Below are positions 1 through 5,073 of a DNA stretch of 9,357 bases, one piece after another. Source of the DNA: an uncultured Collinsella sp. (GTDB lineage Bacteria > Actinomycetota > Coriobacteriia > Coriobacteriales > Coriobacteriaceae). The stretch is taken from assembly GCA_900549455.1 (NCBI GenBank), contig UROM01000066.1, positions 1-9,357 on the forward strand, given 5' to 3'. The translations under genes and the position numbers were made by a program. How positions within the stretch are numbered: position 1 is the first letter of the stretch; every line of letters starts with the position of its first letter. The notes under the pieces are model-generated. The model was given only the letters and a program-made list of their open reading frames with translations, was not told the DNA's origin and did not search any database.

Positions 1-48
1 CGAGATGCTCAGGAGTCTCGTGGGCTCGGAGATGTGTATAAGAGACAG
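1..48 (+). other. Nextera i7 adapter (sequencing artefact)
   Basis: This is not genomic sequence. Bases 1-6 match the end of the Illumina P7 primer, 7-14 (GCTCAGGA) match the oligo form of Nextera index N704, 15-29 match the transposome tail GTCTCGTGGGCTCGG, and 30-48 are the 19-bp Tn5 mosaic end AGATGTGTATAAGAGACAG. An open frame through it encodes MLRSLVGSEMCIRD, a peptide that recurs in database proteins built on adapter-contaminated contigs. Genomic sequence begins at 49. The identification rests on recalled adapter sequences, and the match is complete. Confidence 0.98.
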
Positions 49-232
49 CGCCGGTGTTCTTCTCGAGTCCCGTACCGCCGCGGTGCTCCAAGTTGACCAG
101 AATGGACAGTGCATCGTCCAGAATCTGGTGATGGCGCTCACCGTTGATATCGGCGAGCGCGCCGATGCCACACGCATCGTGGTCGAATTCGGGGCGATAA
201 AGGCCCTGCTGCTGAGCGGAATCTGCCTGCAT
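49..232 (-). CDS. gltB: Glutamate synthase large subunit, N-terminal fragment
   Basis: This is the first 61 codons of a large-subunit glutamate synthase (GOGAT), which makes glutamate from glutamine and 2-oxoglutarate in the cytoplasm. The minus strand reads from ATG at 232-230, 10 nt or so after a GGGGAGG ribosome site. The product contains LYRPEFDHDACGIGALADI and, near the cut, NLEHRGGTGLEKNTG. Both are hallmarks of the class II glutamine amidotransferase (Ntn) domain. Cys21, in DACGIG, would be the N-terminal nucleophile after propeptide removal, which is the arrangement in GltB. The reading frame runs straight into the adapter at 48, so about 1,450 residues, including the FMN and Fe-S parts, are missing only because the contig ends. 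An adapter-derived open frame on the opposite strand can hide this gene from automatic calling. It diverges from mntH across a 521-bp gap. Confidence 0.93.
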
Positions 233-412
233 CGCGATCCTCCCCTAGATATTTAGACAGTCAGTTGACTAGGCATACTAGGAGCATCGCCGGCCCGTTG
301 TGTTTCCCGCCCGTTTCGAAACAATCGCGTAACGCGCGCCCTGCGAGTGGGTGCCGCCGAGCTCAAGGGCGACAGCAAGGGCCCCAAGTTCGGCCTGTAA
401 GCTCACCGCTTC
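233..412. other. gltB upstream region, no clear promoter
   Basis: This stretch lies between gltB and the first palindromic repeat. It should hold the gltB promoter, reading leftward, but I see no convincing -35/-10 pair; a weak TAGTAT occurs on the minus strand near 270. Two small palindromes are visible: GTTTCGAAAC at 313-322 and AGTCA-GT-TGACT around 259-270. Bases 353-400 form 15 codons that all end in G or C before a TAA, which may be the tail of a lost gene (see findings). No RNA gene is recognisable. Confidence 0.4.
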
Positions 413-634
413 AAACATCTCAATCTGTAACAGTAAGACCCAATTTCGACGACTAACTGTTACAGATTGAGATGTTTTCGAGAGACGGTTCCGAATGTCT
501 CAATCTGTAACACGAAGGACCGGTTTTGGCGGTCAGCTGTTACAGATCGAGACATTCCATAGGGCCATTTCTTCCTGTCTCGATCTGTAACACCTAGGCC
601 CAACTTCCATCCCTAGTTGTTACAGATCAAGACA
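413..634. repeat. Upstream array of three 80-bp palindromic hairpin repeats
   Basis: Three inverted repeats share the core arms CTC(A/G)ATCTGTAACA and TGTTACAGAT(T/C)GAG. Arms are 413-434/456-477 (22 bp, perfect, 21-nt loop), 493-512/538-557 (20 bp, one mismatch) and 576-598/612-634 (23 bp, two mismatches). The left cores start at 419, 499 and 579, and the right cores at 458, 538 and 618, so the period is exactly 80 bp and the left-to-right offset is always 39. Loops are partly conserved (AGRCC near the left, a T-rich centre), so the unit is a true tandem repeat. No T-run follows, so these do not look like intrinsic terminators. The array lies in the divergent gltB-mntH gap. I do not recognise the family. 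Confidence 0.95.
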
Positions 635-679
635 TTTCGGCAGCCCCCTTCCTCATCCTATTCAAATACAGCTATTTTG

Positions 680-717
680 TTAGTCTTGGTTAACTTCGAG
701 CCTAAAACGGGTATCCT
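680..717 (+). promoter_or_regulatory. Candidate mntH promoter with overlapping dyad
   Basis: A possible -35 TTAACT (690-695) and -10 TATCCT (712-717) are spaced by 16 bp and would place the start of transcription near 724, giving a leader of about 30 nt. A 26-bp dyad at 680-705, TTAGnCTnG-N8-CnAGnCTAA, overlaps the -35. Its TTAG/CTAA ends resemble the outer parts of DtxR/MntR-type metal regulator boxes. The hexamers are imperfect, and the regulator is a guess from the transporter's likely substrate. Confidence 0.4.
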
Positions 718-753
718 TTGCGGCGTCAAGCAAACGGCACGCAGGAGCGCACC

Positions 754-2010
754 ATGATCAACCATCTCAAACAACACTTTGGTTCCCGGCGCACCGGCGG
801 TCACGGAGGCCTAGACATTGCACGGCATATCGGCCCCGGGCTGCTCGTCACCGTCGGCTTTATCGACCCGGGCAATTGGGCCTCCAATATGGCCGCCGGC
901 TCGCAGTTTGGCTACGCGCTGCTGTGGATCGTCACGCTGTCCACGATCATGCTCATCGTGTTGCAGCACAACGCGGCGCACCTGGGCATCGCCACGGGCA
1001 CGTGTCTTGCCGAGGCCACGACGCGCCACCTGCCCCGCCTCGTCGGGCGTGCGATACTCGGCAGCGCGTATCTAGCCACGGTCGCCACCGCCATGGCCGA
1101 AGTCCTGGGCGGTGCGATCGCGCTTCAAATGCTCTTTGGCCTGCCCGTACGCGCCGGCTGCATCATCGTCGCGGCAGTATCGATTGCCATGCTCATGACA
1201 AGCTCCTACAAACGCGCCGAGCGATGGATCATCGCCTTCGTGGGCGTGGTGGGACTCTCGTTTTTAGCCGAGCTTGCACTAGTCAAGGTCGACTGGCCGC
1301 AAGCCGCCACAAGCTGGATCACACCCAGTATGCCCACCGGCTCGGCCGCGATTATCGTAAGTGTCCTAGGCGCGGTCGTTATGCCCCACAACCTCTTCCT
1401 GCACTCCGAGGTCATCCAATCCATGCACTTCGAAGGCCAAGGCGAGCAGGTTATCGAAGAACGTCTGCGCTACGAGCTCTTCGACACGCTCTTTTCGATG
1501 GGCGTGGGCTGGGCAATCAACTCGGCCATGGTCATCCTGGCCGCAACGACCTTCTTTGCGCACGGCATTGTCGTAGACGACCTCGCCGTCGCAGCGGCCA
1601 CGCTCTCCCCCATTCTGGGCCCGGCAAGCTCAATCATCTTTGCGGTGGCACTGCTGTTTGCGGGCATATCGAGTAGCGTGACGGCGGGCATGGCGGCGGG
1701 CACCATCACCGCGGGCATGTTCGACGAGGAATACGACATCCACGACCGACATTCCTCGATCGGGGTGGCGGCCTGTTTCGTCGGCGCAGTGGCGGCGTGC
1801 CTGGTCGTCCCGAATCCTTTTGAGGGTCTCATTTGGAGTCAGGCGCTGCTGTCGCTTCAGCTGCCGATTACGGTCTTTGTGCTCATACGACTCACCAGTT
1901 CGCCCCGCGTCATGGGCAAATACGCCAACTCGTGCCCGCTCAACGCGTTGCTCGTGGGGATCGGTGCCATCGTGACGATTCTCGATGTCGTGTTGTTGAC
2001 AGGGATGTAA
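754..2010 (+). CDS. mntH: Nramp-family Mn(II)/Fe(II) transporter
   Basis: This is a 418-residue inner-membrane, proton-coupled divalent metal importer of the Nramp/MntH family, of usual length and mostly hydrophobic helices. TM1 carries the metal-binding DPGN (residues 38-41, GFIDPGNWASNMAAG). TM6 carries the A-x-x-M-P-H-N motif (207-213), whose Met210 is the ligand typical of Mn/Fe members rather than Mg or Al relatives. A Gln at 369 (LLSLQLP) matches the conserved TM10 glutamine. The start is taken as ATG 754, preceded by CAGGAG at a 7-nt spacing. The frame is open back to a TTG at 718, but that lacks a good ribosome site and adds a non-hydrophobic tail. It is the only plus-strand gene and is flanked on both sides by the same palindromic repeats. 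No obvious intrinsic terminator follows the stop before the downstream array. Confidence 0.95.
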   Translation: MINHLKQHFGSRRTGGHGGLDIARHIGPGLLVTVGFIDPGNWASNMAAGSQFGYALLWIVTLSTIMLIVLQHNAAHLGIATGTCLAEATTRHLPRLVGRAILGSAYLATVATAMAEVLGGAIALQMLFGLPVRAGCIIVAAVSIAMLMTSSYKRAERWIIAFVGVVGLSFLAELALVKVDWPQAATSWITPSMPTGSAAIIVSVLGAVVMPHNLFLHSEVIQSMHFEGQGEQVIEERLRYELFDTLFSMGVGWAINSAMVILAATTFFAHGIVVDDLAVAAATLSPILGPASSIIFAVALLFAGISSSVTAGMAAGTITAGMFDEEYDIHDRHSSIGVAACFVGAVAACLVVPNPFEGLIWSQALLSLQLPITVFVLIRLTSSPRVMGKYANSCPLNALLVGIGAIVTILDVVLLTGM

Positions 2011-2038
2011 TGGGGCGGGGCACCTACCCAGGCAAACG

Positions 2039-2339
2039 TCTCGATCTGTAACAGATAGACACGCTTTTGATGTCTAGATGTTACAGATCGAGATCATTCC
2101 GAGGGACAGCTCCGTTTGTCTCAATCTGTAACACGTAGACCCCGTTTTGACTGCTAGATGTTACAGATTGAGATCTTCTGCCGGACGGTTTTGGTTTGTC
2201 TCGATATGTAACAAGTGGGCCCAATTTCCACTTCTAGATGTTACAGATCGAGACATTTCTTCAGCTCCAACCTTTTGTCTCAATCTGTAACAGGAAGACC
2301 CGTTTTGAGCCGTTAGATGTTACAGATTAAGACCAAAGG
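2039..2339. repeat. Downstream array of four 80-bp palindromic hairpin repeats
   Basis: This has the same family and phase rule as the upstream array. Arms are 2039-2060/2072-2093, 2119-2133/2159-2173, 2197-2213/2239-2255 (one mismatch at 2205) and 2271-2292/2318-2339 (two mismatches). Left cores start at 2040, 2120, 2200 and 2279, and right cores start at 2079, 2159, 2239 and 2318. The offset within a hairpin is 39 in every copy and the period is 80, 80, 79. Three of the four loops end in CTAGA just before the right arm; in the last copy this is TTAGA. The array begins about 28 bp after the mntH stop, so it would be in the mntH 3' untranslated RNA unless transcription ends earlier. It fills the convergent mntH-rubredoxin gap. 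Confidence 0.95.
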
Positions 2340-2400
2340 TCGGCCGGACTCACGACAGGCAGAATCGGCTAACAGCAGCCGTGATCCCTTGGGGACGGAG

Positions 2401-2438
2401 GAAAAGGGCCCCGGCCGGGATATCCGACCGGGGCCCTT
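2401..2438 (-). terminator. Rho-independent terminator of the rubredoxin gene
   Basis: A GC-rich 15-bp stem (2404-2418 with 2424-2438, 5-nt loop) is followed on the minus strand by TTTT. The one imperfect pair (2415/2427) is a G-U wobble only in the minus-strand transcript, which supports that direction. It sits about 40 nt after the rubredoxin stop and separates that gene from the palindromic array. Confidence 0.88.
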
Positions 2439-2478
2439 GGACAGAGCTATGTGTTGCTGCAAGTCGTGTGCCTACGAG

Positions 2479-2622
2479 TTACTCCTCGACGAGCTCAAAC
2501 TGATCGGGACCGACGCCGCAGACCGGGCACACGTAATCCTCGGGCAGCTCGGGCGTGTCGACCTCAACCTCATAACCGCAAACGATGCACACGAACTTAT
2601 ACGTCTTCTTTTCCTCAGCCAT
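2479..2622 (-). CDS. Rubredoxin
   Basis: This encodes a 47-residue single-iron electron carrier of the cytoplasm. The two iron-binding knuckles are complete: CIVCG (Cys12, Cys15) and CPVCGVGPDQF (Cys32, Cys35), the second with the usual rubredoxin G-x-G-x-D-x-F continuation. The region between the knuckles is shorter than in classical ~52-54-residue rubredoxins, a form seen in short rubredoxins and in rubredoxin domains of fusion proteins. ATG at 2622 follows AGAGGAG at a good spacing. It lies 88 nt downstream of an Hrb-like flavin reductase, its likely electron donor. It may feed oxygen- or peroxide-detoxifying enzymes, as rubredoxins do in anaerobes; that role is inferred. It has its own AT-rich promoter and a strong terminator. 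Confidence 0.96.
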   Translation of the reverse strand: MAEEKKTYKFVCIVCGYEVEVDTPELPEDYVCPVCGVGPDQFELVEE

Positions 2623-2653
2623 GATGTTCTCCTCTCGAACGTGACTGCTGGTG

Positions 2654-2696
2654 TACTTGCTTATTAGTATATATTCTCAATAATATAATGCAAGTA
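2654..2696 (-). promoter_or_regulatory. Rubredoxin promoter with TACTTGC/GCAAGTA inverted repeat
   Basis: On the minus strand, -35 TTGCAT (2688-2693) and -10 TATACT (2666-2671) are separated by 16 bp in a markedly AT-rich island. Transcription would start near 2659, about 37 nt before the ATG. A perfect 7-bp inverted repeat (2654-2660 with 2690-2696) brackets the promoter and overlaps the -35, so it may be an operator. The rubredoxin can therefore be made without the upstream flavin reductase, although read-through is also possible because no terminator separates them. Confidence 0.7.
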
Positions 2697-2710
2697 TTTT
2701 TAAAACATTT

Positions 2711-3214
2711 CTAGCCTTGATACGAGGACGCCTTCGGAGGCGTCTTGCCCTTCAGGACCTTATGGTAGTAATCGTAGGTGAGCGGCGTCTCGTCGCTCAG
2801 GCGCTCGGCATCCTCGACCTCGCCGATAAACAGTAGATGCGTGCCCACGTCAACAGTGTCAATCAAACGGCAGCTAAACAAGGCCGCCGCATGCTCGGGA
2901 ACATAGGGCATGCCCAGCGCGGTCTCGCGCGTCTCGTACTTGGCAAATTTGTCATAGTCGCTGCTAGTACGGAATCCAAAGTTGCCAATGTAGAGCATAT
3001 CGGCCGTCTGATCGATCACGGTCAGCGCAAAGGCCTTGGCAGACGAGATAACACCAGACGTGACATTTTCCTTATTCACGGCAACCGAGATGCGCGGCGG
3101 CATGGACGTCACCTGCACCGTCGTGTTGATGACGCAGCCGGCACGCAGCCCGTCGGCCGCAGCACTCACCACATACAGGCCACTCGGCATCGTAAAGAAC
3201 GCAGTTTTGTCCAT
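2711..3214 (-). CDS. Flavin reductase domain protein (Hrb/flavoredoxin-like)
   Basis: A 167-residue FMN-binding protein of the flavin-reductase-like family. The N-terminus MDKTAFFTMPSGLYVVSA, the INTTVQVTSMPPRISVAVNKEN segment (about 29-50, shown in part by TSMPP at 36-40) and the C-terminal TYDYYHKVLKGKTPPKA (146-162) match the flavin domain of high-molecular-weight rubredoxin (Hrb). There this domain is fused to a rubredoxin domain right after the KGKTP segment. Here the protein ends five residues later and a separate rubredoxin gene follows. It probably passes NAD(P)H-derived electrons through FMN to that rubredoxin. The start is ATG 3214, after AGGGGAG. The frame continues upstream to 3361, but those codons cross the smpB terminator and look non-coding. 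No signal peptide is seen, so it is cytoplasmic. Confidence 0.9.
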   Translation of the reverse strand: MDKTAFFTMPSGLYVVSAAADGLRAGCVINTTVQVTSMPPRISVAVNKENVTSGVISSAKAFALTVIDQTADMLYIGNFGFRTSSDYDKFAKYETRETALGMPYVPEHAAALFSCRLIDTVDVGTHLLFIGEVEDAERLSDETPLTYDYYHKVLKGKTPPKASSYQG

Positions 3215-3265
3215 AACGACCACTCCCCTAACCCGGGATTGAACCTCATGGATGTATGTACCCAC

Positions 3266-3299
3266 AAAAAAGGCGACGCCCATAACGGACGCCGCCTTT
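3266..3299 (-). terminator. Rho-independent terminator of the TPR-smpB unit
   Basis: A 13-bp stem closes a 5-nt loop within 3269-3299, and the minus strand runs out through TTTTTT (3266-3271). Two pairs are G-U only in the minus-strand RNA. It lies about 70 nt after the smpB stop and just upstream of the flavin reductase leader, so it insulates the two units. A 12-bp perfect palindrome, GACACATGTGTC, sits beside it at 3302-3313. Confidence 0.9.
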
Positions 3300-3370
3300 G
3301 AGACACATGTGTCAAAACAGTTAGGGAGGCGGGACAATCGCAGTAGGCCACCTCCCCGCAAGTCATGTGC

Positions 3371-3841
3371 CTAGCGGTTGCGCTCCTTAAGCGCACGATC
3401 GATCTCGCGCTGGACGTCGCGTTTTGCCATGTCTTCGCGCTTGTCGTAGAGCTTTTTGCCGCGGCCCAGGCCCAGCAGCAGCTTTACGCGGCCGTCGGTA
3501 TTAAAGTAGAGCTCCAACGGCACCAGCGCATAGCCGCGGTTGCGCAGTTTGCCGTCAAGAAAATCGATCTCCTTGCGATGCAGCAGCAGGCGGCGCCGGC
3601 GATCGGGATCACGGTTCCACACGCCACCATGGCTGTAAGGGTGAATATGCAACCCCACCAGCCAGCACTCGCCGCCGCGAATCAGCGCAAAAGTGTCAGT
3701 GATCTGACAGGCGCGCTCGCGAATCGACTTGACCTCGGTACCGCTCAGTTCAATGCCACATTCGAACGTCTCGTCGATAAAGTACTCGTGATGCGCCGAG
3801 CGATTCTTGGAAATGAGCTTGCGTTCGCGCTTACTGGGCAT
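3371..3841 (-). CDS. smpB: SsrA-binding protein SmpB
   Basis: A 156-residue tmRNA-binding protein needed for trans-translation, the rescue of ribosomes stalled on broken mRNAs. Family landmarks are complete: KNRSAHHEYFIDETFECGIE near residues 12-31, LSGTEVKSIRE (32-42), the NRDPDRRRRLLLH region (76-88) and the C-terminal GKKLYDKRE (128-136), followed by a basic tail that enters the empty mRNA channel. The start is ATG 3841, preceded by a perfect AAGGAGG at 6 nt. The start overlaps the last 11 nt of the upstream TPR gene, so the two are probably translationally coupled. The gap after it is too short for ssrA (tmRNA), which must lie elsewhere. Confidence 0.98.
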   Translation of the reverse strand: MPSKRERKLISKNRSAHHEYFIDETFECGIELSGTEVKSIRERACQITDTFALIRGGECWLVGLHIHPYSHGGVWNRDPDRRRRLLLHRKEIDFLDGKLRNRGYALVPLELYFNTDGRVKLLLGLGRGKKLYDKREDMAKRDVQREIDRALKERNR

Positions 3842-4748
3842 CGCCGGCCTCCTTGACGCCGTCGGCTCCCTTGTCGTCGCCTGCGCGCTTTGCCTTGCGC
3901 TCGGCGTTGAGCTCGGCATCGCTCTCGCGCACCAGCTTAATGATCGCCGCGCATGCCTCCTCGCCCACCAGATCGCGGGCACGGACCGTCAGGCGCGTAG
4001 CCTCCTGCTTATCACCGTCGCTCGCAGCGTCGGTCGCACACATAATCAGGCAAATGGCAATCTCGGCCGAAGGCGAGGTCGGTACGCCCTGCAACGCCAG
4101 CTCGCCCATCACGTGCTCGTCGCTCTCCTCGGCGGCATCGGGATAGGCAGTATGAATCTTGTTGAGCAGGCGTGTCGTATGCGTATCGCCAGGGGCCAAG
4201 CGCAGCGCCAGGCGCGCGCAACCCACGGCCGCCGAGACGTTCTCGGTCTCGGGCTCAAGGAAATACTGGCCCAAGTTGGCGTAGGCGCGGGCGGCGCACT
4301 TGCCGTCGCTCGCACGCTCTAGCACCGAAAACGAAAGCGAAGCCCACTCCTGCTTGTCCTCGAGGGCGCGGAATAGCTCGGCAAGATCCAGGCGGTAGTT
4401 GCAGTTCATGGGGTCCCAGCGCACGGCTTGCATCAAGGCGTTGCGAGCACTCACATAATCCTGCTGGCGAATGTAGGCAAACGCCATGTCGGAATACAGA
4501 CGATCAAAGGGCACCTCGACCTGCACCAGCTCGCGCGGATCTTTTTCCACACGACGGTAGGCCAGACGCTCAAACTTGCTATCGAAGCTAAAGTACTGGC
4601 GCTTCTCCTCCGTCTTGCACTCGGCATCGATATACTCCTCGGCGAGCTCAACCAGACGCTCCAACAGCGGCGTCGCCGTGGCCAAGTCTCCCTGCGCCAG
4701 GTAATTCTCTGCATACGTAATGTCTTGTAGGCTGATGGGCAGGTCCAT
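3831..4748 (-). CDS. TPR-repeat protein of unknown role
   Basis: A 305-residue soluble, helical protein with tetratricopeptide-like repeats. Helix pairs of TPR type are seen around residues 10-40 (AENYLAQGDLATATPLLERL), 83-115 (LYSDMAFAYIRQQDYVSARN, then ALMQAVRWDP) and 152-187 (ARAYANLGQYF... LALRLAPGD). The last 30 residues are rich in Lys, Asp, Glu and Ala and are probably disordered. TPR folds bind partner proteins, but no partner or enzymatic function can be read here. No signal peptide or membrane segment is seen. ATG 4748 has GGAG five nt upstream. It follows the tRNA-Glu terminator and overlaps smpB by 11 nt, which suggests a shared transcript and perhaps a link to translation or ribosome rescue; this link is only positional. 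Confidence 0.82.
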   Translation of the reverse strand: MDLPISLQDITYAENYLAQGDLATATPLLERLVELAEEYIDAECKTEEKRQYFSFDSKFERLAYRRVEKDPRELVQVEVPFDRLYSDMAFAYIRQQDYVSARNALMQAVRWDPMNCNYRLDLAELFRALEDKQEWASLSFSVLERASDGKCAARAYANLGQYFLEPETENVSAAVGCARLALRLAPGDTHTTRLLNKIHTAYPDAAEESDEHVMGELALQGVPTSPSAEIAICLIMCATDAASDGDKQEATRLTVRARDLVGEEACAAIIKLVRESDAELNAERKAKRAGDDKGADGVKEAGDAQ

Positions 4749-4804
4749 GGCAACTCCTCGGTCCGGGTGAAACGCGGCTCATTCCACACATTCGGCGTAT
4801 ACAC

Positions 4805-4832
4805 AAAACCCGGGTCTCTTGCGAGGCCCGGG
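4805..4832 (-). terminator. Terminator after tRNA-Glu
   Basis: On the minus strand CCCGGG-C-CTC, a GCAA tetraloop, then GAG-A-CCCGGG, followed by TTTT. The stem has one internal C-A mismatch. It starts about 12 nt after the tRNA 3' end and separates the tRNA from the TPR-smpB unit. Confidence 0.85.
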
Positions 4833-4843
4833 CGTTCATTTTG

Positions 4844-4920
4844 TGGTAGCCCGTACCAGATTCGAACTGGTGATCTCCGCCTTGAGAGGGCGGCGTCCTG
4901 AACCGCTAGACGAACGGGCC
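4844..4920 (-). tRNA. tRNA-Glu (anticodon CTC)
   Basis: A full 77-nt cloverleaf on the minus strand. The acceptor stem is GGCCCGT with ACGGGCT (a G-U at the first pair), the anticodon stem is CCGCC/GGCGG, and the loop is CTCTCAA. The anticodon CTC (complement of 4884-4886) reads GAG glutamate codons. The T arm has the usual GTTCGAATC. The 3' CCA is encoded (4844-4846), so the neighbouring CCA-adding enzyme would only repair this end. It has its own promoter and terminator. Confidence 0.98.
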
Positions 4921-4954
4921 ACATGACATCTGCACTGCCGTGCTGCGAGGACAT

Positions 4955-4983
4955 ATATTACGGGACAAAAAACGCGAGCGCAA
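4955..4983 (-). promoter_or_regulatory. tRNA-Glu promoter
   Basis: Minus-strand -35 TTGCGC (4978-4983) and -10 TAATAT (4955-4960) are separated by exactly 17 bp. Transcription would start near 4948, leaving a leader of about 28 nt before the mature tRNA 5' end at 4920. This is the best sigma-70-type promoter in the window. Confidence 0.8.
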
Positions 4984-5073
4984 GAAGAAATTCCAAATTG
5001 CCCAAATTTTGTCGGGAGGTTATGGAACGCGCAGGTCAACTAAGTAGATCATTTGGGACGAACCGAAGGATGT

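Noticed and set aside
1..48. Real transposon end (Tn5-like mobile element)
   Set aside because: The mosaic end is joined to Illumina tail, index and P7 sequence, so it comes from library preparation, not from a resident element.
5..256. Plus-strand ORF at the left end
   Set aside because: It begins in the adapter, and its genomic part is antisense to a clear gltB N-terminus.
718..753. TTG start at 718 for mntH
   Set aside because: It overlaps the probable promoter and lacks a ribosome site. ATG 754 has CAGGAG at 7 nt and yields the usual family length.
413..2339. CRISPR array
   Set aside because: The repeated arms alternate in orientation, and the sequences between them are similar to one another rather than unique spacers. 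No cas genes are present.
413..2339. Integron attC sites or rho-independent terminators
   Set aside because: The arms GTTACAG/CTGTAAC do not fit the attC R boxes (GTTRRRY/RYYYAAC), and the stems are not followed by T-runs on either strand.
3215..3370. tmRNA (ssrA) next to smpB
   Set aside because: The gap is only 156 nt and is filled by a terminator and the flavin reductase leader. No tRNA-Ala-like ends are seen.
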